Both the position numbers and the translations under genes were made by a program. The notes under the pieces were generated by a model, which did no database searches, was not told where the DNA came from, and worked only from the letters and a program-made list of their open reading frames with translations. Below, one piece after another: positions 8,200-16,263 of a stretch of DNA of 64,000 nt. This DNA is from Pedobacter psychrophilus (lineage in GTDB: Bacteria > Bacteroidota > Bacteroidia > Sphingobacteriales > Sphingobacteriaceae), in contig NZ_LWHJ01000028.1 in assembly GCF_001652725.1 (NCBI RefSeq), positions 1 to 64,000 of the forward strand, read 5' to 3'. Positions within the stretch are counted from its first letter, which is position 1; each line of letters starts with the position of its first letter.

Positions 8200-11100
8200 T
8201 TAATTACTTGAGTTAGCTTTTGTCTGATAATCTTCTTCAATGGTATCGCAAGTATCTAAACTTGGTCTTGTAAATGTTGGACGTTGTGTTCTACTACCTC
8301 CGTTTTTAGAATCTATCATTTTCTGAATTAATCTGCCTTCTTCCTTTTTTAAGTCGCTTTGTTTTTGGGCGTCTTTATCTAAATCCCAATAATTTACACC
8401 GTCTACAAATGTTTTTTCGGCTTTAGCATAAACCGATAATGGATTATCAGACCAAAGTACCACATCGGCATCTTTTCCAGCTTTTAAACTTCCTACTTTA
8501 TTATCTATATGAAGCATTTTTGCAGGATTAAGGGTAACAAATTTGAAAGCTTCTTCTTCGCTCACTTTACCATATTTTACTGCTTTGCCAGCTTCTTGAT
8601 TTAATCTTCTAGCCATTTCAGCATCATCAGAATTAAAGGCCACTAAAACACCAGCATCATGCATTAACTTTCCGTTATAAGGAATGGCATCCCAAACTTC
8701 CATTTTATAAGCCCACCAATCAGAAAATGTAGAACCCGCAATTCCTCTTGCCGCCATTTTATCAGCAACTTTATAACCCTCTAATATATGTGTGAAAGTA
8801 TTGATTTTGAAACCCATGGTATCAGCAACATGCATCAACATATTGATTTCTGATTGTACGTAAGAGTGACAAGTAATATGGCGAGTATCGTTTAAAATTT
8901 CTACCAAGGCGTCTAGTTCTAAATCTTTTCTTGGTGCCGTTAAACCTGATTTATTTTTTGCTGAATTATAACTAGCCCATGCTGCTTTATATTCTTTTGC
9001 TCTGGTAAATGCATCAACATAAACTTGTTCAACACCCATACGGGTTTGTGGAAAGCGAATGCTATTAAAATCTCCAGCGTTACTTTGTTTTACGTTTTCT
9101 CCTAATGCAAACTTGATAAAACCTTCCCATCCAGCAAACTTCATTTCTTCTGGTGTTTGTCCCCATCTTAGTTTAATGAGTTGGGTTTGGCCACCAATTG
9201 GATTTGCAGAACCATGTAAAATATGAGAAGTTGTTACACCACCCGCCAATTGGCGATAAATGTCTATATCCTCTGCATCAATTACATCCCCAATTCTTAC
9301 TTCAGAAGTTACAGCTTGTGTACCTTCATTAATTCCTCTACTTGCCGCGATGTGAGAATGCTCATCAATAATCCCAGGAGTAAGGTGTTTTCCGGTTGCA
9401 TCAATCACTTTCGCATTGCCGGCAGATAGATTTTTCCCTATGCTCTTTATCTTTCCGTTTTCTATCAAAACATCGGTATTTGTTAAAATACCTTCTTTCT
9501 CATTTGTCCAAACGGTAGCATTTTTAAACAAAACAGTTTCTTGTTTTGGTACTTCTTTATTTCCAAAAGCAACAAAAGGATAAACAACAGTCCCTAATTT
9601 TGGTGTAGTTTTAGCATCGTCCTTCTTTTCTTTATCCTTAAACGGTGTGGTTAAAGTAGCAGTCCATTTTCCACTAACACCATCAGCGGTTATTGCGTCT
9701 CCTTTAAATGTAATAGGATTGGTTTTATCCAAGTAGCCTGATAAACGAATATCCCCGGTTGGGTTTTTCTTAAGGTTGAAAAATGCATTGATCAAATCAC
9801 CATTTCTACCCAAAGTTCCTTTCACTTTCACGCTATCTGTTCCGGTACGTTCAATGTTTAAATCATAAGCACCAACTGTTCCTCCAACTTTCATGGTCAT
9901 GGCGCCAATGCCGGCTATAACTAAATTATAATCCCCCCGAAGATCTTTTACATCCATTTGGGCCACAATATTTCTTTGTCCTTGTACCCAATTTTCAAAA
10001 ATGATATTTCCTTTTTTGAATAAAGAATCGGAAGTGATTAAAAAATTAGCTTCTTTTCCTTTAGATAAAGTACCAACCATACCATCAATTCCTAGCATTT
10101 TAGCTGGCGCCTCAGTTAAAGATTTTAATGCTTGTTTAACGCTTAAACCGTTATCAATTGCAATTCTTATATTGGTCCAAAAATCTTTTGCGCTTTCTAA
10201 ATCTGCAGCGGTAATAGCGAAATCAACACCTGCTTTTTCCATTACAGCAGGATTGGTTGGTGCCAATTCCCAGTTTTTCATTTGGGCATAAGTAACACTT
10301 TTTGCATCTGCAGGATCTTCTACATCAAAAGCTTTAGGAAAATTTAATGGGATTATATATTTAGCCCCGGTTGCTTTGATATCCGCAATTCTTTGATATT
10401 CATCGCCGCCAGATTTAAAGATGTATTTTTTATCAAATTCATTGGCAATTTTATTTGCCCTTAAAATATCTTCCCAGTTACCAACTTCAAATATTTGGGG
10501 TAAACTTTGTTGTTGATTAAACTCATCTAAAGAGATATTATATTCTTTGTTTTGGCTTTTATACCATTGTGCATCTAAATAAGTTTGTCTAATTAAGGCA
10601 ATGGCGCCCATTAATGAAGCTGGATAATTTGTTTTTGCATTTCCCTTATTAAACGAATAATTTGCAGCAGTTTGTCCTTTTAAAATCACCAAGTTTGGGC
10701 TTTCAGTTGCTAAAGTAACGGCTACAGAAGTTCCACGAGCAATACCATCTTTAATTATTGTATTTACAGTTCCAAATCCGCTTTTCTTTAAGTCTTCTGC
10801 TTTTTTTGCATCGATATTAAAAATGGTATTTGCATGCATTTCTGGTCTTATAGCTTCATTCCAGTTATAAGCGCCTTCTTTTGTAGAAGTGAAAACAGGT
10901 GCGCTTCTAAAGCTAAAACTTTGACGCGGAGCTTCTGGCAAACCATAGCTAGAAAAAGCATCTATTAAAGATGGATAAATAAATTTTCCTTTTAAATCTA
11001 CCACTACATAACCTTTAGGTATGGCTAAGCCTGATCCAACATTTTCTATTTTATTGTTTTTTATCAATAAAACACCATTTAAAATGGTTTGATCTGCATT

Positions 11101-11235
11101 AACAACAATGGTTGCATTGATAAAGGCAAACTGTCCGGTTCTAAAATCTGCCGAACCGTTTACGGGATAAGTTTCCTGAGCTTTTAGAAAGGAAGCAAAT
11201 CCTAAAAGAAAGAATAAGAGTAATAATTTTTTCAT
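8200..11235 (-). CDS. Secreted double-domain amidohydrolase
   Basis: A 1011-residue protein with a signal peptide (about 1-19, FLKAQ). It contains two amidohydrolase units. The first (about 35-425) keeps the fold landmarks, including MLGIDGMVGTLSKGKEANFLI near 380-400, but has YPSLIDAFSSYG where HxH is expected. A linker of about 130 residues follows. The second unit (about 565-960) looks competent: PGIIDEHSHI gives H626/H628, and candidate ligands are H790, H816 and D870/D871. The active unit resembles imidazolonepropionase-like periplasmic amidohydrolases. It is first in an operon with the 434-residue relative. The reaction is not predictable from sequence; hydrolysis of an amide or cyclic amide is the family expectation. 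Confidence 0.8.
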   Translation of the reverse strand: MKKLLLLFFLLGFASFLKAQETYPVNGSADFRTGQFAFINATIVVNADQTILNGVLLIKNNKIENVGSGLAIPKGYVVVDLKGKFIYPSLIDAFSSYGLPEAPRQSFSFRSAPVFTSTKEGAYNWNEAIRPEMHANTIFNIDAKKAEDLKKSGFGTVNTIIKDGIARGTSVAVTLATESPNLVILKGQTAANYSFNKGNAKTNYPASLMGAIALIRQTYLDAQWYKSQNKEYNISLDEFNQQQSLPQIFEVGNWEDILRANKIANEFDKKYIFKSGGDEYQRIADIKATGAKYIIPLNFPKAFDVEDPADAKSVTYAQMKNWELAPTNPAVMEKAGVDFAITAADLESAKDFWTNIRIAIDNGLSVKQALKSLTEAPAKMLGIDGMVGTLSKGKEANFLITSDSLFKKGNIIFENWVQGQRNIVAQMDVKDLRGDYNLVIAGIGAMTMKVGGTVGAYDLNIERTGTDSVKVKGTLGRNGDLINAFFNLKKNPTGDIRLSGYLDKTNPITFKGDAITADGVSGKWTATLTTPFKDKEKKDDAKTTPKLGTVVYPFVAFGNKEVPKQETVLFKNATVWTNEKEGILTNTDVLIENGKIKSIGKNLSAGNAKVIDATGKHLTPGIIDEHSHIAASRGINEGTQAVTSEVRIGDVIDAEDIDIYRQLAGGVTTSHILHGSANPIGGQTQLIKLRWGQTPEEMKFAGWEGFIKFALGENVKQSNAGDFNSIRFPQTRMGVEQVYVDAFTRAKEYKAAWASYNSAKNKSGLTAPRKDLELDALVEILNDTRHITCHSYVQSEINMLMHVADTMGFKINTFTHILEGYKVADKMAARGIAGSTFSDWWAYKMEVWDAIPYNGKLMHDAGVLVAFNSDDAEMARRLNQEAGKAVKYGKVSEEEAFKFVTLNPAKMLHIDNKVGSLKAGKDADVVLWSDNPLSVYAKAEKTFVDGVNYWDLDKDAQKQSDLKKEEGRLIQKMIDSKNGGSRTQRPTFTRPSLDTCDTIEEDYQTKANSSN

Positions 11236-11399
11236 ACAAAGGGGTTTAATCTTTAAATCTAAAGAGTTTTTGATAAAAAACTTAATTAAGAGTGTAATTT
11301 TTTTGTGTGTTAAAAAATCTAAAGTAAAATCAATTCCGTTATTTTGGTGAGTGTCAATTGAAATGTAATAAAAGTTTTTTGAGTGAGGTTTGAGTGGAA

Positions 11400-11430
11400 G
11401 CAGCTTGTAAAATTACAAGCTGCTTTTTTT
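11400..11430 (+). terminator. Strong plus-strand terminator without an upstream plus-strand gene
   Basis: GCAGCTTGTAA pairs perfectly with TTACAAGCTGC around AA, followed by TTTTTTT. Within 11236-11399 there is no plus-strand ORF, and the nearest upstream gene is on the minus strand and divergent. It may end a small RNA transcribed from this gap. The minus-strand side lacks a T-run. Confidence 0.75.
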
Positions 11431-11492
11431 ATAAAAAACTATTGTAGTTTTAAACTATATGCTTAATAAGAAGTCATATACAAAAAATTTAT

Positions 11493-12587
11493 ATGAGAAA
11501 AATATTACTTCTTAGCATTTCAGCTTTTGTCTTATGTGCTTTAAGTGCTTGTAAAAAGAACAAAACAGAGGTTACCACATCAGCTTCCACAGAAATTTAT
11601 TTTCCATCCTCTAATAATAAAGATTGGCAAACCATTTCTCCAAACTCATTAGGATGGGATAATTCGCAGTTAGAACAACTATACCCTTATCTAACATCTA
11701 AAAACACAAAAGCATTTATCATTTTAAAAGATGGAAAAATTGTAGTTGAAAAATACTTTGGAACCTTTACTGCTGATAGTAGCTGGTATTGGGCTTCGGC
11801 CGGAAAAACATTGACGGCTTTTATGGTGGGCATTGCACAAAAAGAAGGGATTTTAAACATCAATAATAAAACTTCAGACTATTTAGGAAATGGCTGGACA
11901 AATGCACCTTTAGCCAAAGAAAATCTAATCACAGTTCGTAATCAACTTACCATGACTACAGGTTTAGATGAAAGCCAACCTATTAAAGATTGCACTTTAC
12001 CTTATTGTTTAAATTATAAAGTGGATGCTGGTACAAGATGGTATTATTTTAATTCGGGTTATACCCTTTTAGATGCTGTAATAGAAAAAGCAAGTGGTAC
12101 TGATTACAATACATTTTGTAAAACCAGATTAAAAGATAAAATAGGAATGACTGGTTTATGGATAAAAAAACAGGATTCTAATAATGTTTTTTACAGCAAT
12201 GCAAAAAGCATGGCTAGGTTTGGGCTGCTTTTATTAAATAAAGGTGTTTGGGATGATACGCCAATATTAAATGATCAAGATTTTTATAAAAGTCAAATTA
12301 ATAGCTCCCAAAATCTAAATCCAGCATATGGTTTTTTAACTTGGTTAAACGGAAAATCTAAATATATTTTACCAGGAACTCCAATTAGCTATGATGGTGT
12401 ACTTATTCCTAATGCTCCTTTAGATATGTTCTCTGCTTTAGGAAAAGATGATCAAAAAATTTATGTTGTTCCTTCTCAAAATTTGGTGATAATAAGAATG
12501 GGAGAAAGTGCTGGAGATCCTTATGATACGGTTTCTAGATTTGATAATGAACTATGGGCTCAAATAAAAAAGGTTATCAAGTTTTAA
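11493..12587 (+). CDS. Lipoprotein serine hydrolase (class C beta-lactamase family)
   Basis: A 364-residue member of the serine beta-lactamase/penicillin-binding-protein fold. A lipoprotein signal ends at Cys20 (ALSAC), so it is probably anchored to a membrane. The active-site SxxK is S102-A-G-K105, and the second element YxN is Y185-F-N187 (YYFNSGYTLLDAV). The third KTG-like element is not obvious. Such proteins are usually esterases or D-amino-acid peptidases rather than drug-resistance beta-lactamases. The gene stands alone after a terminator, with a small membrane protein 49 bp downstream that has its own -7 box. The substrate is unknown. Confidence 0.8.
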   Translation: MRKILLLSISAFVLCALSACKKNKTEVTTSASTEIYFPSSNNKDWQTISPNSLGWDNSQLEQLYPYLTSKNTKAFIILKDGKIVVEKYFGTFTADSSWYWASAGKTLTAFMVGIAQKEGILNINNKTSDYLGNGWTNAPLAKENLITVRNQLTMTTGLDESQPIKDCTLPYCLNYKVDAGTRWYYFNSGYTLLDAVIEKASGTDYNTFCKTRLKDKIGMTGLWIKKQDSNNVFYSNAKSMARFGLLLLNKGVWDDTPILNDQDFYKSQINSSQNLNPAYGFLTWLNGKSKYILPGTPISYDGVLIPNAPLDMFSALGKDDQKIYVVPSQNLVIIRMGESAGDPYDTVSRFDNELWAQIKKVIKF

Positions 12588-12611
12588 AAACCAATCATGA
12601 TACAAAATATT

Positions 12612-12619
12612 TATATTTG
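12612..12619 (+). promoter_or_regulatory. -7 promoter box for the small membrane protein
   Basis: TATATTTG matches the Bacteroidota -7 consensus TAnnTTTG, 17 bp before the ATG at 12637. A convincing -33 box is not seen. Confidence 0.45.
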
Positions 12620-12636
12620 CTAAAAATTAAATAAAT

Positions 12637-13065
12637 ATGTACACCGGTTTACTTCATTTACATTCATTTTTAAGATATATTGTCTTAATATTAGTTCTTT
12701 TATCTATTTTCCAAGCCGTTACAGCAGGTAATAAACCTTACACAGCCACAAATAAAAAAATAAACCTATTTGCCTTAATTTCTGCTCATACTCAATTACT
12801 GATTGGTTTAGTGTTATACTTTATTAGCCCAATGGTAGATTTCTCTCAAATGAAAAATCCTATTTACAGGTATTGGAATGTAGAACATATTACCATGATG
12901 ATTTTGGCAATTGTGTTGATTACGATTGGTTATTCTAAATCTAAAAAGGCAATTGAGGCCAAAGCAAAACATAGGGCAATTTATATTTATTACACCATTG
13001 CAATTGTTTTAGTATTAGTAGCAATCCTTTCCATGCCGGCAGGTCGTCCAAAATGGAATATGTAA
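12637..13065 (+). CDS. Small four-helix membrane protein with conserved-looking histidines
   Basis: A 142-residue protein with four predicted transmembrane helices (about 9-29, 43-63, 84-101 and 114-134). Histidines sit at or near helix ends: H7 and H9 in LLHLHSFLRY, one in SAHTQLLIG and one in NVEHITMM. Relatives in Bacteroidota are sometimes labelled cytochrome-b-like, and the histidines would suit haem or metal binding. That function is inference. It has a plausible promoter of its own and lies just upstream of the trp leader, with no sign of co-transcription. Confidence 0.65.
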   Translation: MYTGLLHLHSFLRYIVLILVLLSIFQAVTAGNKPYTATNKKINLFALISAHTQLLIGLVLYFISPMVDFSQMKNPIYRYWNVEHITMMILAIVLITIGYSKSKKAIEAKAKHRAIYIYYTIAIVLVLVAILSMPAGRPKWNM

Positions 13066-13116
13066 AAGTTTAATAAATTATTTTCTCTAAAAAATTTCAA
13101 AAGTCATTTTTCTTTA

Positions 13117-13124
13117 TATTTTTG
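13117..13124 (+). promoter_or_regulatory. -7 promoter box of the trp operon
   Basis: TATTTTTG fits TAnnTTTG exactly. A weak -33 candidate (TTTC, 13095-13098) lies 18 bp upstream. The leader-peptide ATG begins only 7 bases after the box, so the transcript would start at or a few bases before the leader's start codon. Confidence 0.6.
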
Positions 13125-13131
13125 CCTCGCA

Positions 13132-13209
13132 ATGAATAAAACAACAAATACAAATAAATGGTGGTGGCACAATAAAAATGTAGCTTCGGTAGCCTTATTT
13201 GTGTTTTAA
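13132..13209 (+). CDS. trpL: trp operon leader peptide (25 residues, three consecutive Trp codons)
   Basis: ATG at 13132 opens a 25-codon frame ending TAA at 13207-13209. The peptide reads MNKTTNTNKWWW followed by 13 more residues, with TGG codons 10, 11 and 12 in a row. It precedes a rho-independent terminator and trpE. This is the arrangement of ribosome-mediated attenuation: stalling at the Trp codons when charged tRNA-Trp is scarce should prevent the terminator from forming. It corresponds in position and content to the published Bacteroid-trp RNA motif. I could not define the competing antiterminator pairing with confidence. The near absence of a 5' untranslated region is unusual. Confidence 0.88.
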   Translation: MNKTTNTNKWWWHNKNVASVALFVF

Positions 13210-13241
13210 AAAAGAATTTAATCCAAACCTAAACAAATACG

Positions 13242-13270
13242 ACCCGACGCTTAACCCGTCGGGTTTTTTT
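13242..13270 (+). terminator. trp attenuator terminator
   Basis: ACCCGACG (13242-13249) pairs with CGTCGGGT (13257-13264) and is followed by a T-run to 13270. It lies between the leader peptide and trpE, 26 bp before the trpE ATG. An alternative short pairing AACCCG/CGGGTT within the loop and 3' arm is mutually exclusive with it. Confidence 0.9.
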
Positions 13271-13296
13271 ATGATTTAGATTTGAAATTTATAGAT

Positions 13297-14709
13297 ATGA
13301 AAAATTTTAATTTAGATGTTTCTTTTAAAAAATTATTGGCAGATACAACTACGCCGGTAAGTATCTATTTGCGTTTACGCGATGTTTTCCCAAATAGTTT
13401 ATTATTAGAAAGCTCTGATTATCACAGTCGTGAAAACAGCATGAGCTATGTTTGTTGCGAGCCAATTGCAGGTATTATCCTTGAAAACAAAAAGTTGAAA
13501 AAATCTTTCCCTGATGGTTCTAAAGAAATTATTGCAGAAGGAGACTTTATATTGAGTGATGAGGTTTATAACTTCAGAAAAAATTTTAGTACAAATGCAG
13601 ATACTTCTCTAAAATTTATTGCAGATGGCCTTTTTGGCTATTTTACACATGAAGCAGTAGAATATTTTGAAGACATCAAGCTTAAAGGTGATGATGAAAA
13701 CGAAAGGGAAATCCCTACTTTTCAATACCATATTTATAAATACATCATTGCGATAGACCATTTTAAAAACGAGCTTTATATTGTAAAAAATACCAGCGAG
13801 TTTGATGAAGAAGGAGATAATCTTGAAAAAATCGAATATTTAATTCAGAATAAAAACTTTCCCGAATATCATTTTAAACTTAAAGGCGAAGAAACATCAA
13901 ACCTTAGTGATGGCGAATTTATGGGTTTGGTAGAGAAAATGAAGAAGCATATTTTTAGAGGAGACGTTTTTCAAATTGTTCCTTCACGGGCTTTTCAAAC
14001 CTCATTTTTAGGAGATGAATTTAATGTTTACAGGGCCTTACGTTCCATTAATCCTTCTCCATATTTATTTTATTTTGATTATGGCAGCTTTAAAATTTTT
14101 GGGTCTTCGCCCGAAGCACAATTAACTATAAAAGACAGGATTGCTTCCATTTTCCCAATAGCCGGCACTTTTAAAAGATCTGGTAATGATATACAAGATA
14201 AAATTATCGCTGAAAAGCTAGAAAACGACCCAAAAGAATCTGCAGAACATGTAATGCTGGTAGATTTGGCAAGGAATGATTTAAGCCGACATTGTACAAA
14301 CGTTGAAGTAAAGGCATATAAAGAAGTACAGTTTTATTCGCATTTAATTCATTTAGTTTCTAAAGTAAGTGGCGAATTAAAAGAAGGTGTAAATCCTTTT
14401 AAAATTGTTGCAGATACTTTCCCTGCAGGTACTTTAAGTGGTGCGCCAAAATATAGAGCAATGGAATTGATTGATGAATATGAGAATATAAAACGTAGTT
14501 TTTATAGCGGAGCAATTGGTTTTATGGGCTTTAATGGAGATTTTAATCACGCCATTATGATACGTTCATTTTTAAGTAAAAACAATAAATTACATTATCA
14601 GGCTGGTGCCGGAATTGTTGCAGATTCTAATCCAGAATCCGAACTAAATGAGGTAAACCATAAGATTGCAGCATTAAGAAACGCATTAAAACAAGCGGAA
14701 GAGATTTAG
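13297..14709 (+). CDS. trpE: Anthranilate synthase component I
   Basis: TrpE converts chorismate to anthranilate using ammonia supplied by TrpG, the first committed step to tryptophan. From the ATG at 13297 the protein is 470 residues. A TTG at 13282 would add five residues but lies only 12 bp after the attenuator T-run, so the ATG is preferred. The feedback-inhibition motif LLES is present (NSLLLESSDYH). Chorismate-binding signatures are FPAGTLSGAPKYRAMELIDE and YSGAIGFMGFNGDFNHAIM. It is regulated by the leader peptide and attenuator upstream. trpG follows after 87 bp. Confidence 0.96.
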   Translation: MKNFNLDVSFKKLLADTTTPVSIYLRLRDVFPNSLLLESSDYHSRENSMSYVCCEPIAGIILENKKLKKSFPDGSKEIIAEGDFILSDEVYNFRKNFSTNADTSLKFIADGLFGYFTHEAVEYFEDIKLKGDDENEREIPTFQYHIYKYIIAIDHFKNELYIVKNTSEFDEEGDNLEKIEYLIQNKNFPEYHFKLKGEETSNLSDGEFMGLVEKMKKHIFRGDVFQIVPSRAFQTSFLGDEFNVYRALRSINPSPYLFYFDYGSFKIFGSSPEAQLTIKDRIASIFPIAGTFKRSGNDIQDKIIAEKLENDPKESAEHVMLVDLARNDLSRHCTNVEVKAYKEVQFYSHLIHLVSKVSGELKEGVNPFKIVADTFPAGTLSGAPKYRAMELIDEYENIKRSFYSGAIGFMGFNGDFNHAIMIRSFLSKNNKLHYQAGAGIVADSNPESELNEVNHKIAALRNALKQAEEI

Positions 14710-14790
14710 CTTTAAGCCGAAGGCGGAAATCTAAAAGCTACTTGTAAGTTTTGCTTGCTTTCAGCCTTAAGCATTTAGCATATAGCATAC
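14710..14790. repeat. Degenerate AAGC-rich spacer between trpE and trpG
   Basis: The spacer is built from variants of TTAGCTTTAAGCCGAAGGC and AGCCTTAAGC/TTAGCATATAGC. A related tract, TAGCTTAAGGCAGAAGGC, follows trpG at 15361-15395. These look like decayed copies of one dispersed intergenic repeat on either side of trpG. Confidence 0.5.
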
Positions 14791-14796
14791 AAAAAC

Positions 14797-15363
14797 ATGA
14801 AAATACTAGTTATAGATAATTACGATTCTTTTACATACAATTTGGTGCATCTGCTAAATGAATTAGGAGAAGATGCCACCGTTTGGAGGAATGATAAATT
14901 TGAGTTAAAGGATATAGCACAATTTGATAAAATCCTGCTTTCTCCAGGGCCAGGAATTCCTTCAGAAGCGGGGTTGCTTTTAGCTGTTATTAAGGAATAT
15001 GCTACAACAAAAAGTATTTTAGGGGTTTGTTTGGGTCAGCAGGCTATTGCCGAAGTTTTTGGCGGAGAACTTTATAATTTAGAACGACCTGTACACGGCA
15101 CCGCTACTAAATTGGTAATCACAGATGAAAATGAATTGTTATTTAAAGGATTAAAAAGTGGGTTTGATGTTGGAAGGTATCATTCTTGGGCGGTAAAATC
15201 TGATAATTTACCCTCTGAATTATTAATTACAGCTACTGATGAAAAAGAAGTAATGATGGCTTTACGACATAAAACTTTAGATGTTAGAGGAGTGCAATTT
15301 CATCCAGAATCTATATTGACAGAATTTGGGAAAGAAATGATTGGAAATTGGCTTTTCTCTTAG
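14797..15363 (+). CDS. trpG: Anthranilate synthase component II (glutamine amidotransferase)
   Basis: A 188-residue class I glutamine amidotransferase that releases ammonia from glutamine for TrpE. The catalytic triad is Cys78 (GVCLGQQA), His169 and Glu171 (VQFHPES). The oxyanion-loop sequence LSPGPGIPSEAG is at about 48-58. The family length is about 190, so it is complete. It may also serve para-aminobenzoate synthesis, as TrpG/PabA proteins often do. It is flanked on both sides by repeat-like spacers, and trpD, the usual next gene, is missing. Confidence 0.94.
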   Translation: MKILVIDNYDSFTYNLVHLLNELGEDATVWRNDKFELKDIAQFDKILLSPGPGIPSEAGLLLAVIKEYATTKSILGVCLGQQAIAEVFGGELYNLERPVHGTATKLVITDENELLFKGLKSGFDVGRYHSWAVKSDNLPSELLITATDEKEVMMALRHKTLDVRGVQFHPESILTEFGKEMIGNWLFS

Positions 15364-15395
15364 CTTAAGGCAGAAGGCTTAAAGCAAAAAGCTTG
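15361..15395. repeat. Degenerate AAGC-rich spacer after trpG
   Basis: TAGCTTAAGGCAGAAGGC and the following TTAAAGCAAAAAGC resemble the tract before trpG at 14710-14790. It overlaps the trpG stop and precedes a 33-bp palindrome. Confidence 0.45.
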
Positions 15396-15432
15396 TAAAA
15401 TTTCAAATTCCATTTTAAAAAAACACTCCTAA

Positions 15433-15465
15433 AGACTTACGAAGTTTTTAAAACTTCGTAAGTCT
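15433..15465. repeat. 33-bp palindromic repeat, copy 2
   Basis: AGACTTACGAAGTTTT and its exact complement flank one T. Compared with copy 1 at 6821-6853 both arms changed at the fourth pair so that pairing is kept. It lies 16 bp before trpC, inside the presumed trpE-G-C transcript, where it could form a stable RNA hairpin. There is no T-run beyond the stem. Confidence 0.8.
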
Positions 15466-15480
15466 GTAAAAAAAAATAAA

Positions 15481-16263
15481 ATGAACATCTTAGATAAAAT
15501 AGTTGCCCGTAAAAAAGAAGAGGTTGCATCGGCAAAAGCAATTAAGACAATTAAAGATTTAGAGAGAAGCCTAGGTTTTAATCGCAGAACGTATGCTTTA
15601 AAAGATTTTTTAACCGACCCTTCAAAATCCGGAATTATTGCAGAATTTAAAAGAAAATCACCTTCTAAGGGAATTATAAACGATAAACTTTCTGTTGAAG
15701 AAGTTACAAAAGGCTACTCAGCTGCAGGCGCTTCAGCTTTATCTGTATTAACAGATCATGATTTTTTTATGGGTAAGGATGATGATTTAATTGCCGCAAG
15801 AGCAGTAAATAGTATTCCTATCTTAAGAAAAGATTTCATGGTGGATGAATATCAGATTATTGAAGCCAAAGCTTTAGGTGCTGATATTATTCTGTTAATT
15901 GCCGCTTGCTTAACTCCTGAAGAAATATTAAGTTTTGCAAAATTGGCAAAGTCTTTAGGTTTAAGTACTTTATTAGAAGTTCACAACCGCGAAGAATTAG
16001 ATAGAAGTTTAAATCCTTATTTAGACGTAATTGGTGTAAATAATAGAAATCTAAAAGATTTTACTGTGGATATTGAAACTTCATTATCTCTTGCTGAAAT
16101 AATCCCATCAGAATTTCTAAAAATATCAGAAAGTGCCATTAGCAATCCTGAGACCATTAAAATGCTTAAAAAAGTTGGCTATAATGGATTTTTAATTGGT
16201 GAAAATTTTATGAAAACCTCAAACCCTGGTAAAGCTATGGCGGATTTTGTGAAAGAAATCTAA
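15481..16263 (+). CDS. trpC: Indole-3-glycerol-phosphate synthase
   Basis: TrpC closes the ring of carboxyphenylaminodeoxyribulose-phosphate to form indole-3-glycerol phosphate. The 260-residue length and signature IIAEFKRKSPSKG are typical. Other TIM-barrel landmarks are PILRKDFMVDEYQI, GVNNRNLKDFTVD and the phosphate-binding end GFLIGENFM. The stand-alone TrpC has no fused TrpF. It follows trpG after 117 bp containing the palindrome. Its TAA overlaps the TAG of the convergent toxin gene by three bases. Confidence 0.95.
   Translation: MNILDKIVARKKEEVASAKAIKTIKDLERSLGFNRRTYALKDFLTDPSKSGIIAEFKRKSPSKGIINDKLSVEEVTKGYSAAGASALSVLTDHDFFMGKDDDLIAARAVNSIPILRKDFMVDEYQIIEAKALGADIILLIAACLTPEEILSFAKLAKSLGLSTLLEVHNREELDRSLNPYLDVIGVNNRNLKDFTVDIETSLSLAEIIPSEFLKISESAISNPETIKMLKKVGYNGFLIGENFMKTSNPGKAMADFVKEI

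Noticed and set aside
11493-12587. Antibiotic-resistance beta-lactamase
   Set aside because: It has SxxK and YxN but no clear KTG element, and it is a lipoprotein of the general serine-hydrolase group.
13282-13296. TTG start for trpE adding five residues
   Set aside because: It lies 12 bp after the attenuator T-run; the ATG at 13297 gives a normal TrpE start.
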